Below are positions 1 to 8,086 of a stretch of 64,000 nt of DNA, one piece after another. Source of the stretch: Halobacterium wangiae (GTDB lineage Archaea; Halobacteriota; Halobacteria; Halobacteriales; Halobacteriaceae). Within the stretch, counting starts at the first letter, position 1. Every line of letters starts with the position of its first letter. The DNA lies in NCBI RefSeq assembly GCF_021249345.1, contig NZ_CP089588.1, forward strand, positions 992,001 to 1,056,000, written 5' to 3'. The notes below the pieces were generated by a model. The model did not search any database, was not told the DNA's origin, and saw only the letters and a list, made by a program, of their open reading frames with translations. Both the position numbers and the translations under genes were made by a program.

Positions 1-64
1 CTGAACCGCGAAACGTCCTCCAGTCGAGCGGGGTGCTTTTGCCCGACCGACTACAACCGAGTCC

Positions 65-565
65 GTGGACCTCCACGTCAGGTACGAGGGCGACGACGAC
101 CCCGAGAAGTGCACGGCCCGGAAGCTGGCGCGCTTCGACATGGCCGCCCTCCACGAGTCGGCGCGCGCGACGCCCTACGGCGTGGTCCTGAACCCGCACG
201 CCGAGCAGGCGCTCTCGCCCGCGGACGCCGAGTACACCAATCTGGTCGCCCTCGACTGTTCGTGGGAGACGGCCGGGCGCGCGATGTTCGAGATGAAGGG
301 TGAACACCGCGCGCTCCCGTTCCTCGTCGCCGCCAACCCCGTGAACTACGGGCGACCGTTCCAGCTCAACACCGTGGAAGCGTTCGCCGGCGCCCTCTGC
401 ATCCTCGGGGAGCGCGAGCACGCCGAGCGCATCCTCGCGAAGTTCCGCTGGGGACACACGTTCCTCGAACTGAACGAGGAGCCCCTCCGCCGGTACAGCG
501 AGTGTGCGGACTCCGCCGAGGTGGTCGACGTGCAACAGGACTATCTGGACGCCGGCGAGCAGTAG
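65..565 (+). CDS. tsr3: Tsr3-type rRNA aminocarboxypropyltransferase (DUF367)
   Basis: Family role: transfers the 3-amino-3-carboxypropyl group of S-adenosylmethionine to a modified uridine in the small-subunit rRNA, a late ribosome-maturation step. The 166-aa protein has family hallmarks: [13 protein letters not shown] near residue 12, LDCSW near 66, [15 protein letters not shown] near 84, [11 protein letters not shown] near 101 and [15 protein letters not shown] near 126. The full length fits archaeal members. The start is GTG at 65; a TATA-like TGCTTTTG at 34-41 is correctly spaced for a leaderless transcript. A DUF488 gene follows 17 nt downstream, probably in the same transcript. The SAM substrate and exact target base come from family knowledge. 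Confidence 0.9.
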   Translation: MDLHVRYEGDDDPEKCTARKLARFDMAALHESARATPYGVVLNPHAEQALSPADAEYTNLVALDCSWETAGRAMFEMKGEHRALPFLVAANPVNYGRPFQLNTVEAFAGALCILGEREHAERILAKFRWGHTFLELNEEPLRRYSECADSAEVVDVQQDYLDAGEQ

Positions 566-582
566 GGAACGACAGCGCAGAG

Positions 583-1011
583 ATGACCGGGGAACTGTTC
601 GACACGTACGTGGCGGCGCTCCAGCACGACCAGGCCGACCTGCCCGCGGACGCGACGCTCGTGGGCGTGGTGCGGCGGCCGACCGGCTGGTTCTCCGCGA
701 CCGTCGACGAGAACGTGTCCGCCGTCGCCCCGCCCGAGGAACTGCTGGACGACGCGAAGTCCCGCGAGAGCGAACTCGAGTCCCGGGGCGTCGACGACGC
801 GGCGGCGAACCAGCGTGCGTGGGCGGACGTCGACTTCGCCGAGCGGTACCGCGAGTACCTCGACAGCGACCCCGGGGCGCGGGCTGCCGTCGCGGCGCTC
901 GAAGAGCGCCTCCGGGCGGGGGAGTCGCTGGCGCTCGTCTGTTTCGAGAACACCGACGAGAAGCGCTGCCACCGGACGATACTCCGCGAACGGCTGGCGG
1001 CACGGCTGTGA
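583..1011 (+). CDS. DUF488 family protein
   Basis: A 142-aa soluble acidic protein. Its C-terminal motif CFENTDEKRCHRTILRERL (about residues 120-138) is the DUF488 signature, in which a cysteine and a CH-R pair cluster near the end. The biochemical function of the family is not established. The ATG at 583 is chosen because an upstream in-frame start would overlap Tsr3 and add a non-conserved arginine-rich stretch. It lies directly after tsr3 and before the L40e gene, so co-transcription with tsr3 is likely. Confidence 0.75.
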   Translation: MTGELFDTYVAALQHDQADLPADATLVGVVRRPTGWFSATVDENVSAVAPPEELLDDAKSRESELESRGVDDAAANQRAWADVDFAERYREYLDSDPGARAAVAALEERLRAGESLALVCFENTDEKRCHRTILRERLAARL

Positions 1012-1079
1012 TCGGCGGCCGCTGGCGGCGCAAGTTCGACGTGGAGGTGGCGTCGTGACCACCGGTCCGTTCCGAACCG

Positions 1080-1086
1080 CTTAAAC
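1080..1086 (+). promoter_or_regulatory. TATA box of the L40e gene
   Basis: CTTAAAC is centred about 27 nt upstream of the ATG at 1110. This is the usual haloarchaeal distance from TATA box to start for a leaderless mRNA. Confidence 0.55.
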
Positions 1087-1109
1087 GCGGCGCGGGCGAA
1101 CCCGGGTGC

Positions 1110-1253
1110 ATGACCGAGACCATCGAGGACCGTCTGCTGGGCAAGCAGATCTGCATGCGATGCAACGCGCGGAACCCGAAGGACGCCGAGAGCTGCCGGA
1201 AGTGCGGCTACAAGAAGCTCCGTCCGAAAGCCAAGGAGACGCGTTCGACGTAA
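1110..1253 (+). CDS. rpl40e: 50S ribosomal protein L40e
   Basis: A 47-aa structural protein of the large ribosomal subunit. It opens [20 protein letters not shown] and carries two CxxC pairs, C15/C18 and C29/C32, forming the zinc ribbon expected of archaeal L40e (a free protein here, fused to ubiquitin in eukaryotes). The basic C-terminus [13 protein letters not shown] contrasts with the acidic proteome and fits rRNA binding. It is too short for most gene callers. It has its own TATA box, so it is probably transcribed alone; the GNAT gene downstream converges on it with 3 nt between stops. Confidence 0.95.
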   Translation: MTETIEDRLLGKQICMRCNARNPKDAESCRKCGYKKLRPKAKETRST

Positions 1254-1256
1254 CCG

Positions 1257-1796
1257 CTACTTCTCGCCGTCCCACTCGTCTTCGAGCACCGAGTAGTACC
1301 GCACGTCGAGGTACTCGCCGTTCGCGTACACCTGGTCGCGGTGGGTGCCCTCCAGTTCGTAGCCGAGTTTCTCCCAGATGCGCGCCGAGGCCTCGTTGCC
1401 CTCGAACACCCGCGCGACGACGCGGTGGCGCCGGTGCTGGTCGAACGCGTAGTCCGTGGCGAGACGGCCGGCTTCCGTGCCGTAGCCGTTCCCCCACTGC
1501 TCCTCGGCGAGGAAGATGCCGAGTTCCGCGCTCCCGTTGACGCTGTCGACGCCGTGGACGCCGAGGCTGCCGACGGGGTCGCCGTCGACGGCGACGACGA
1601 AGTTCACGTCGCCGTTGTCGGCGCTCGCGCGTTGCTCGTACCACTGACGTTCCTGTCTCTCGGTGAGCGGCGTGCGGGAACTGAGCATGCGCCACACGGC
1701 GGGGTCGTTGAGCGTGTCCTGGAGGAACGCCAGGTCGTCCTCGTCGACCGCACAGAGGTCGACCGTGTCGCCGGAGATGAATGGTCGGCCGGGCAT
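1257..1796 (-). CDS. RimJ/RimL-type GNAT N-acetyltransferase
   Basis: A 179-aa acyltransferase of the GNAT fold, expected to move acetyl from acetyl-CoA to an amino group. The layout is RimJ/RimL-like: an N-terminal PFISGDTVDLCAVDEDDL, then ELGIFLAEEQWGNGYGTEAG (about residues 91-110, the acetyl-CoA pyrophosphate-binding turn) and ARVFEGNEASARIWEKLGYE (about 127-146). The substrate cannot be told from sequence; family members modify protein N-termini, antibiotics or small amines. It is monocistronic and converges on rpl40e. Confidence 0.85.
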   Translation of the reverse strand: MPGRPFISGDTVDLCAVDEDDLAFLQDTLNDPAVWRMLSSRTPLTERQERQWYEQRASADNGDVNFVVAVDGDPVGSLGVHGVDSVNGSAELGIFLAEEQWGNGYGTEAGRLATDYAFDQHRRHRVVARVFEGNEASARIWEKLGYELEGTHRDQVYANGEYLDVRYYSVLEDEWDGEK

Positions 1797-1856
1797 ACGT
1801 ACAGAGACGTCGAGCGACAGAAAAAGGGTTCCCGTGGTCTGACAGTCCCTGCCAGG

Positions 1857-2474
1857 CTACTCGTCGGGGTACTTCGGTTCGCGGCGCTCGGCGCGCTCCA
1901 GCGCTCGTTCGACGACCGCCCGCACGTCGCCCTCGAAGACGCTCCCGTGGCCCGAGTACATCTCCCCGACGCCATCGCCGTCGGGCATGCGGTCGAGCAG
2001 CTCCCGGATGCTCTCGATCAGCCGGTCGCGGGACTGCCCGGCCATGTCCGTGCGGCCGAAGCTCCCGTCGTCGAAGGCGCCGTCGTCGTGGACGACGACG
2101 TCCCCGGAGAACAGCGCCGTCTCCGAGACGAACGAGACGTGGTCGGGGGCGTGCCCGGGCGTGTACACCACCTCGAACTCGTCGTCGCCGATAGTGACGC
2201 TGTCGCCGTCGGCGAGTTCGTGGGTCCGCAGCGGGTGGTCGTCGTAGGCGTACACGTCGGGGTCGAAGGCCTCACAGACGGCCTCGAGTTGCTGGACGTG
2301 GTCGCCGTGCTGGTGGGTGAGCACGACGGCGTCCAGGGTGTCCGTGTGGCGTCGAATCTCGTCGACGACGCCGTCGTAGGCGCCCGCGTCGACGAGTGTC
2401 GGGTGGCCGTCGAGCGCGAGGAAGGCGTTGCAGGTGAACGTCTCCGCGTCGCTCGTGACGTGTTCCACGTTCAT
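1857..2474 (-). CDS. Metallo-beta-lactamase fold hydrolase
   Basis: A 205-aa MBL-fold protein with the metal motif HQHGDH (about residue 55) and later ligands at GHAPDHVSF and YSGHGSVF, as in glyoxalase-II-like hydrolases. Family role: hydrolysis of a thioester, lactone or phosphoester at a dinuclear metal site; the substrate is unknown. I use ATG at 2474 (MNVEHVTSD) because an upstream in-frame start at 2531 runs through the divergent promoter. TTTAAG near 2496-2502, read on the minus strand, is correctly spaced for this start. Confidence 0.85.
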   Translation of the reverse strand: MNVEHVTSDAETFTCNAFLALDGHPTLVDAGAYDGVVDEIRRHTDTLDAVVLTHQHGDHVQQLEAVCEAFDPDVYAYDDHPLRTHELADGDSVTIGDDEFEVVYTPGHAPDHVSFVSETALFSGDVVVHDDGAFDDGSFGRTDMAGQSRDRLIESIRELLDRMPDGDGVGEMYSGHGSVFEGDVRAVVERALERAERREPKYPDE

Positions 2475-2545
2475 GGTGTGGTGGTGGCGCGCTGGCCCCT
2501 TAAACCGGCGGGGAATTTTTGTGGAGGCCACTCGTACCCACGAAC

Positions 2546-2725
2546 ATGGGCTTCGGGAGCTACGACGAATCCGAACAGGACAACCAGTCTCTCGACTCCG
2601 AGGACATCGACACCGAGGAGAGCCTGGACACGGGCGAGTTCGAACACGCGGGGGACGTGAGCTACGAGATCGGGGCGTCGAATGACGAACTGCTCGACCG
2701 CCTGCAGGACATCAAAGAGCAGTAG
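2546..2725 (+). CDS. DUF5786 small haloarchaeal protein
   Basis: A 59-aa, very acidic protein beginning MGFGSYDESEQDNQSLDSED and ending NDELLDRLQDIKEQ. This layout (a conserved MGFGSYDESEQ head and a short C-terminal helix) matches the haloarchaeal DUF5786 family, of unknown function. Start: ATG at 2546; upstream, AATTTTTG at 2514-2521 may serve as promoter. The DUF99 gene begins 4 nt after its stop, so the two are probably co-transcribed. Confidence 0.75.
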   Translation: MGFGSYDESEQDNQSLDSEDIDTEESLDTGEFEHAGDVSYEIGASNDELLDRLQDIKEQ

Positions 2726-2729
2726 CGCC

Positions 2730-3272
2730 GTGAAGACCGGGACGCGGGCGCTCGGCGTCGCCGAATCCTACCGTGGCGACCGCTCGACGCTCGCCGGCAC
2801 CGTAGTCCGTGCGTCCCGGGTCGTCGACGGCTTCTCGTTCTCGTCGTGTACGGTCGGCGGTACCGACAGCACCGACGCCGTCGTCGATGTCTACCGGAGC
2901 CTCGACCGCGAGGACGTCCGGTACGTCCTCGTGTCGGGCATCGCGCCGGCGTGGTTCAACGTCGTGGACCTCCACGCCGTCCACGAGGCGGTCGACCGCC
3001 CCGTGCTCTCGGTCTCCTTCGAGGCGAGTCCCGGGCTCGAGGACGCCATCGCGGAGGCGTTCGAGGGCGACGAGCGCGACCGGCGACTCGCCGTCTACGA
3101 CGCCCAGCCCGACCGCCAGGCTGTCGACGTGAACGGGGAGCGGGTGTTCGTGCGTGCCGTCGGCTGTGAGGACCCGGCGAACGTGGTCGAGTCGTTCACG
3201 CCGGAGGGTGGCCGGCCGGAGCCGCTGCGGGTGGCGCGGCTGGCGGCGCGGGCGGCCGACGACTACGCCTGA
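2730..3272 (+). CDS. DUF99 (UPF0215) family protein
   Basis: A 180-aa protein beginning VKTGTRALGVAESYRG from a GTG at 2730, placed 4 nt after the DUF5786 stop. The conserved core (TLAGTVVRASRVVDGFSFSS, then DVRYVLVSGIAPAWFNVVDL and RPVLSVSFEASPGLEDAI) is that of archaeal DUF99 proteins. Their function is unproven; a fold related to endonuclease V has been suggested for the family, but I see no catalytic set that settles it. A longer upstream start would overlap the DUF5786 gene in another frame. Confidence 0.8.
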   Translation: MKTGTRALGVAESYRGDRSTLAGTVVRASRVVDGFSFSSCTVGGTDSTDAVVDVYRSLDREDVRYVLVSGIAPAWFNVVDLHAVHEAVDRPVLSVSFEASPGLEDAIAEAFEGDERDRRLAVYDAQPDRQAVDVNGERVFVRAVGCEDPANVVESFTPEGGRPEPLRVARLAARAADDYA

Positions 3273-3329
3273 GTCCCTGCCAGTACGGCGACGACGAACG
3301 CTTAACAGCGCCCGCGTGGTAGCCGACCC

Positions 3330-3917
3330 ATGGACAGCATGGACGGCCTCGAGGTGACCGGGTGCACGAAGTGCGAGGAACTCGTCGAGTCCCGCTCGCA
3401 GATCGTCAACGGCGCCGGGCCCGCGGACGCCGACGTCCTGTTCGTCGGCGAGGGGCCGGGCGCCAACGAGGACGAACAGGGCGCACCGTTCGTCGGGCGG
3501 AGCGGCAGCGTCCTCGACGCCGCGCTCGCCGACGCCGGCCTCGAACGGGCGGACGTCCGCATCACGAACTGCGTGCGCTGCCGACCGCCCGAGAACCGCG
3601 ACCCCACGAAGGAGGAGCTGAACAACTGTCGGCCGTACCTCGAACGCGAGGTCGAACTCGTCGCTCCCGAGGTGCTCGTCACGCTCGGGAAGGTGCCGGG
3701 CGAACACCTACTCGGACGCAGCGTCGCGGTCACCTCGGAGACGGGCGACGTCGAGCGTGTCGAACTCGGCGGCGAGCCACGGGACGTGTTGCTCTGTCTC
3801 CACCCGGCGGCGACGCTGTACGACGCGAGCCAGAAGGAGGCGTTCCGCGAGACCATCGAGAAGGCGGCGACGATGGCTGGAGTCGAGGGTGGACAGTCCC
3901 GGCTGGGGGAGTACTAA
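3330..3917 (+). CDS. Family-4 (Fe-S) uracil-DNA glycosylase
   Basis: A 195-aa DNA-repair enzyme that removes uracil arising from cytosine deamination, important in a GC-rich genome. Motif A is GEGPGANEDEQGAPFVG (residues 40-56) and the C-terminal motif is LHPAAT. Cysteines C12, C15, C84 and C100 have the spacing (69 then 16 residues) of the 4Fe-4S ligands of family-4 UDGs. ATG at 3330 gives MDSMDGLEVT; M4 is an alternative. The 3' end overlaps the convergent phnE stop by 4 nt. Confidence 0.92.
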   Translation: MDSMDGLEVTGCTKCEELVESRSQIVNGAGPADADVLFVGEGPGANEDEQGAPFVGRSGSVLDAALADAGLERADVRITNCVRCRPPENRDPTKEELNNCRPYLEREVELVAPEVLVTLGKVPGEHLLGRSVAVTSETGDVERVELGGEPRDVLLCLHPAATLYDASQKEAFRETIEKAATMAGVEGGQSRLGEY

Positions 3918-4921
3918 TCCGAGGAGCGGCCGGTCCACTTGTCGGCGTCGAACAGCCCCTTGACGGCGTCGAAGAACGACGTCTCCTGGGTCTCGCCGGG
4001 GCGGAGGCGGGCGCGGATGCGCGAGGAGAGCAGTTCGACGCTGATGACGATGAGCACGACCATCAGCAGGCCGGCGGCCGCCTGCGCGTAGGCGTCCGGG
4101 GTGCCGAACTGGATCTTCAGGCTGATGTACTGGCCGAGACCGCCGGCGCCCACGACGCCGAGGCTGATGGCGATGCGGGTGTTGATCTCGAGGACGTACA
4201 TCGTCCACGCGATGAACGACGACGAGACCTGACTAAGCATCCCGAAGATGACCGTCTGCGGGCGGTTCGCGCCCGTCGAACTGATGGCCTCGATGGGGCC
4301 GTCGTTGATCTCTTCGAGTTCGTCCGTGAACAGGCGGCCCAGGTTACCGATGGTGTCCGTCGCGATGGCGAAGATGGCGGACTTCGGGCTGATACCGAAC
4401 AGCGGGATGTAGATGAGGATCCAGACGAGCGACGGCACGGCGCGAATCGTCGACATCGTGCCGCGGAAGATGAAGTTGAACGGGAACGGCGTGACGCGCT
4501 CGGAGCCGAGCACGCCGAGGAGGAGCGCGAGCGGGAATCCCAGCACGGTGCCGGTGAAGCCGACGATGATGGTCATGACGGCTGCCGCGACGAGCACCGA
4601 TCCACTGGACTGGGTCGCCCCTGCGCTCTCGACGATGGTACTGGGGTGGGTGAGACTGTACCAGAGGCCGTCGAGGCCGCTGACGCCCTGGCTCTTCGAC
4701 GCGAGCGTGAAGTCGACGAAGTCCGGGTTGAGGAACTCGGCGACGAAACTCAGCCAGATGGGGAACTGTCGGATCAGTTCTGCGACGGTGAACCCGACGT
4801 ACCGCATCCCGAGTGCGGTCGCCCCCGCCACGAAGAAGATGCCGAGCGCGCCGAGGATCCGGCGTCGGCGCTGTTTTCGTTCGATCCTGTCCTTGACTCG
4901 TTTGATGTCGCTTGACGCCAT
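3914..4921 (-). CDS. phnE: Phosphonate/phosphate-type ABC transporter permease PhnE
   Basis: A 335-aa membrane permease of the PhnE family: a basic cytoplasmic N-terminus (DRIERKQRRRRILG), about six hydrophobic segments, and the EAA-type cytoplasmic loop DELEEINDGPIEAISSTGAN (about residues 200-219) that contacts the ATPase. It is the third gene of phnD-phnC-phnE, 2 nt after phnC. The complex would import phosphonate, phosphite or phosphate. No C-P lyase or phosphonatase lies in the window, so the substrate stays open. Confidence 0.88.
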   Translation of the reverse strand: MASSDIKRVKDRIERKQRRRRILGALGIFFVAGATALGMRYVGFTVAELIRQFPIWLSFVAEFLNPDFVDFTLASKSQGVSGLDGLWYSLTHPSTIVESAGATQSSGSVLVAAAVMTIIVGFTGTVLGFPLALLLGVLGSERVTPFPFNFIFRGTMSTIRAVPSLVWILIYIPLFGISPKSAIFAIATDTIGNLGRLFTDELEEINDGPIEAISSTGANRPQTVIFGMLSQVSSSFIAWTMYVLEINTRIAISLGVVGAGGLGQYISLKIQFGTPDAYAQAAAGLLMVVLIVISVELLSSRIRARLRPGETQETSFFDAVKGLFDADKWTGRSSD

Positions 4922-4923
4922 TA

Positions 4924-5685
4924 TCAGTTCCCCGTGATGTGTTCGACGCCGTGGTCGGTGGTGTCGCCGTCGCCGTAGTAGATGCGGTCGACGACGTCCA
5001 TCGTCAGGTCTTCTTTCCCGCCGTCGAAGACGACTTCACCGTCGCGGAGGCCGATGAACCGTTCGCCGAACTCGCGGGCGATGTTCACCTGGTGGAGCGA
5101 GACGATCGACGTCAGGTCGCGTTCGGTCGCGGCGTCCTTCAGGTACTGCATCACTTCCTGGGCGGCCCGTGGGTCGAGGCTGGCGACCGGTTCGTCGGCC
5201 AGCAGCAGGCCCGGGTCCTGCGTGAGTGCGCGAGCGATGCCGACGCGCTGCTGTTGCCCGCCGGACATCGACCCGGCGCGCTGGTCGGCCTCCTCCAGCA
5301 GGCCGACGGTGTCGAGGGCGTTCAGCGCCATCTCCTTGTCCGGCTCGTCGTAGTGCGTGAGGACGCTGTCGACCGTCTCCGTGCGGTTCAGAGCGCCCGT
5401 CAGCGAGTTCCGGTACGCGCTCATCGACTCGACGAGGTAGTGCATCTGGAACACCATCGCCACGTCCGAACGGGTGCCCGTGACCACCTCGTCGCCGATA
5501 GAGAGGGTGCCCTCGGTCGGTTGCGTCAGGCCGTTGAGAATCCGGAGGAGCGTCGATTTTCCCGCGCCCGACGGCCCGAGCAAGACCACGAACTCGCCGT
5601 CGGGAATCTCGAATGATACGTCGTTCAACGCCACCGTGTCCTCGCCGTAGACCTTGGTGACGCCCGATGCGGTTACTGTCGCCAT
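4924..5685 (-). CDS. phnC: Phosphonate/phosphate-type ABC transporter ATPase PhnC
   Basis: A 253-aa ABC ATPase: Walker A GPSGAGKST (about residues 37-45), Q-loop MVFQMHYLV, signature MSGGQQQRVGIARAL, Walker B LLLADEPVASLDP, and the switch histidine in SIVSLHQV. The family-typical asparagine-rich LLRILNGL follows Walker A. It energises the PhnE permease at the inner face of the membrane. phnD lies upstream and phnE 2 nt downstream, so the three form one transcription unit. Confidence 0.93.
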   Translation of the reverse strand: MATVTASGVTKVYGEDTVALNDVSFEIPDGEFVVLLGPSGAGKSTLLRILNGLTQPTEGTLSIGDEVVTGTRSDVAMVFQMHYLVESMSAYRNSLTGALNRTETVDSVLTHYDEPDKEMALNALDTVGLLEEADQRAGSMSGGQQQRVGIARALTQDPGLLLADEPVASLDPRAAQEVMQYLKDAATERDLTSIVSLHQVNIAREFGERFIGLRDGEVVFDGGKEDLTMDVVDRIYYGDGDTTDHGVEHITGN

Positions 5686-5753
5686 TCTCTCGTTGTTGTA
5701 GGAGGCTGGCCTGAATAGGCCAAAATGTTATGTTTCTCAGTTCGGCGACTTCG

Positions 5754-6689
5754 TTATTCGTCGGCGTCCCCGAAGACGTCCTCGCTGTAGCCCAGTTCCT
5801 GGGCCACGTCGATGACGGGCTGGTACGTGTCGACGCCGCGTTCGCGGACGCCGGAGAACCAGATGTCGTCCTCGGTGCCTTCCTCGCCGTCGGCACCGTA
5901 GTACATCTCGTCGGATGCCTCCGTGAACGCCTTCGTGATGGTGTCCTTCTCGTCGTCCGAGAGCTTCGGGCTCACGACGATGGGCGCGCGCGGGATGCCG
6001 TCCTCGGAGGCGACCTCTCGGATACCCTCCGCGTACTCGCTCTCGTCGCCCGAGGCGATGAAGTAGCCGACGCCCGCTGCGGCGGCCTGCTCGTTGCGGA
6101 GTGCCTCCATCGCGGACGCGTGGCTCGACCAGTTCGGGTCGAAGTTCGCGCCTGCCGGGCTGCCGGGTTCGTCGGGAATCTCGAGGCCAGCGTCCTTCAG
6201 CATGTACAGGGGGTATAGCGAGCCGGACGCCGAGAGCGCGTCGGCGAACGCGACCGTCTCTCCCTCGAGGTCGGACAGCGACTCGATGTCGGAGTCCTCG
6301 CGGGTGACGATGACGGACTTGTACGTCCAGCCGCCGTACGCCTCCCGCTGGAGGATGATGTCGGCCTTCTCGGAGTTGACGCCGAGCGCGGCCGCGAACG
6401 GCCCCGTCTCCGCGACGTCCGCGGTGCCGGAGTCGAGGGCGTTGAGCGTCGCCGCGTAGTTCGCTGCGTACTTGATGTCGACCTCGTCGACTGCGTCGAT
6501 GGTCTCCGCGAGGCGTTCCTGGACGGGTTCGTACTGCGCCGTCATCTGGTCCTGCGGTTCGGTCGGTGACATCAGGAAGCGGACGTCGCCGTCGACGTAC
6601 GGCTGACTACCGAACTGTCCGAGACATCCTGCCGTGAGACCAGCGGCACCCGCTGCGCCGGCCGCCTTGAGGAACTTTCGTCGGTCCAT
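5754..6689 (-). CDS. phnD: PhnD-type phosphonate/phosphate-binding Tat lipoprotein
   Basis: A 311-aa solute-binding protein. The N-terminus MDRRKFLKAAG has the twin-arginine motif, followed by a hydrophobic stretch and a lipobox LTAGC with C22 as the likely lipidated residue, so it is exported folded and anchored outside. The body (MSPTEPQDQMTAQYEPVQER, then LDSGTADVAETGPFAAALG) is PhnD-like. I choose ATG at 6689 because a signal peptide begins there; an upstream in-frame ATG at 6764 would add 25 residues before the twin arginines. It is first in the phnDCE operon. Confidence 0.9.
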   Translation of the reverse strand: MDRRKFLKAAGAAGAAGLTAGCLGQFGSQPYVDGDVRFLMSPTEPQDQMTAQYEPVQERLAETIDAVDEVDIKYAANYAATLNALDSGTADVAETGPFAAALGVNSEKADIILQREAYGGWTYKSVIVTREDSDIESLSDLEGETVAFADALSASGSLYPLYMLKDAGLEIPDEPGSPAGANFDPNWSSHASAMEALRNEQAAAAGVGYFIASGDESEYAEGIREVASEDGIPRAPIVVSPKLSDDEKDTITKAFTEASDEMYYGADGEEGTEDDIWFSGVRERGVDTYQPVIDVAQELGYSEDVFGDADE

Positions 6690-6865
6690 GGGAAATACAG
6701 GCAAAAATTCGTTAGAATCGTCAAAAACCTTTCCATACCATTTACAGCCGTATACAGACGACACAACGACCCTCGCGAGGGATCCGTACCGCCGGGGGGC
6801 GACGGGGAGCCGGCAGGCATCGTTCGGAGGGAAAGGGACTTGCGGCGGGTCGTCCTAGGTGAGCT

Positions 6866-7522
6866 ATGAGTACGCCGCCACCCGAGCAGACGGCCGCGTC
6901 CGTCGTCGTCGTGGACTACGGCCTCGGGAACCTCCGCAGCGTCACGCGCGGGCTGGAGCGCGCGAACGCCGACGTCTCCGTCGTCGACGACCCGGCCGCC
7001 CTCGACGACGCGGACGGCATCGTCCTGCCGGGCGTCGGCGCGTTCGGCGACGGGATGGAGAACGCCGGCCCGTTCCGGGACGCGCTCGTCGACGCCGCCG
7101 CGGGCGGCCGCCCGGTGTTCGGCATCTGTCTCGGGATGCAGATGCTGCTGACCGAGAGCGAGGAGGCCGAGCGCGCGGGACAGGGCGACGCTCGCGGCCT
7201 CGACCTGATTCCGGGGCGCAACGTCCGCTTCAAGGGCGACGTGAAGGTTCCCCACATGGGCTGGAACGACCTGGACGTCGTTCGCGACCACCCGCTGGTC
7301 GAGGGCGTCGACGGCGAGTACGCCTACTTCGTCCACTCCTACTACGCCGAACTGGACAGCGACGACCACGCTGTCACGGAGACGGAGTACGGTACGCGGT
7401 TCCCCTCCATCGTTGCCAACGACGAGGGCAACGTCTTCGGCACGCAGTTCCACCCCGAGAAGTCCGGCGAGACCGGACTCCGGATCCTCCGGAACTTCGT
7501 GGACATCTGCGCCGAGCAGTAA
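6866..7522 (+). CDS. hisH: Imidazole glycerol phosphate synthase, glutaminase subunit HisH
   Basis: A 218-aa class-I glutamine amidotransferase that supplies ammonia to HisF in histidine biosynthesis. It shows VVDYGLGNLRS (about 15-25), the oxyanion region GVGAFGDGM, nucleophile C88 in FGICLGMQMLL, and the His-Glu pair in GTQFHPEKSG near the C-terminus. No other his gene is nearby, consistent with scattered his genes in haloarchaea. It ends at 7522, facing the structured repeat at 7568-7740. Confidence 0.95.
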   Translation: MSTPPPEQTAASVVVVDYGLGNLRSVTRGLERANADVSVVDDPAALDDADGIVLPGVGAFGDGMENAGPFRDALVDAAAGGRPVFGICLGMQMLLTESEEAERAGQGDARGLDLIPGRNVRFKGDVKVPHMGWNDLDVVRDHPLVEGVDGEYAYFVHSYYAELDSDDHAVTETEYGTRFPSIVANDEGNVFGTQFHPEKSGETGLRILRNFVDICAEQ

Positions 7523-7567
7523 CGACGCGACCCAGTCAGTCGAGCCCTACCCGCCCAACCGACGACC

Positions 7568-7740
7568 AGCATCCGCGAGCGAGCAGCTCGAAGAGCCCGA
7601 GCGAAGCGGTTCCCCCTGCGAGCGAACAGCGGCCGACGAGCGACTAACGCGAGCGTAGCGAGCGGCAGGAGCGAGGAGTGCTTTTCCCCAAGTTTTTGCC
7701 GAGTGGGGCGCGCGCAGCGCGCCCCACGCAGAGCAAAAAG
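7568..7740. repeat. Composite nested-hairpin repeat, copy A (between convergent genes)
   Basis: A GC-rich element between hisH and the convergent SWIM gene. Its right part is a nested palindrome: outer arms TTTTTGC (7693-7699) and GCAAAAA (7733-7739) enclose an 11-bp perfect stem, GTGGGGCGCGC at 7703-7713 and its complement at 7717-7727, with loop GCA. Its left end, AGCATCCGCGAGCGAGC then GCTC-GAA-GAGC, aligns with the left end of the element at 40270-40434. The T-run against the A-run suits termination on both strands. Homology of the two copies is my reading by eye. Confidence 0.6.
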
Positions 7741-7747
7741 TGGGATT

Positions 7748-8086
7748 TTAGAGGAAATCCCGGACTTCGCTGTAGAACATGTCGTGGTGGTCGACCTCCT
7801 CGACGCCTTCGGCGACGTCGACGGCGAGAGCGTGCCAGCAGAACTCGTCGGCCGCGAGGTTGTACTGGCTGTCGCGACAGGTGCAGCCGCCGTCCTCGAT
7901 GATGTACTCGTCTTCGTGGCCGACGACGACGGTGAAGTCGTTGTACTGTTTGACGCGGCCCTCGCTGGCGGCTTCGATGGCTCGCTGGCCGCGGTCTCCG
8001 TGTTCGGCGAGGAGACGCTCGGTGATGGGGGCGGTGAGTTCGCCTTCGGCGGCGAGTGACGCCCGCCAGTCGTCGACCTCGGGCAC
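7748..8086 (-). CDS. SWIM zinc-finger domain protein
   Basis: A 112-aa protein starting with GTG at 8086. Residues about 61-85 (EDGGCTCRDSQYNLAADEFC, then WHA) give the CxC...CxH spacing of a SWIM zinc finger, a domain used for DNA or protein binding. The N-terminal half has no recognisable catalytic domain. Stand-alone SWIM proteins are common in haloarchaea and mostly unassigned. It is divergent from the aceA leader and ends 8 nt from repeat copy A. Confidence 0.75.
   Translation of the reverse strand: MPEVDDWRASLAAEGELTAPITERLLAEHGDRGQRAIEAASEGRVKQYNDFTVVVGHEDEYIIEDGGCTCRDSQYNLAADEFCWHALAVDVAEGVEEVDHHDMFYSEVRDFL

Noticed and set aside
7600-7680. GAGCGA-rich tract as a possible CRISPR or tandem repeat
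   Set aside because: The short GAGCGA-like units are irregular and belong to the paired stems of repeat copy A; no regular spacer structure.
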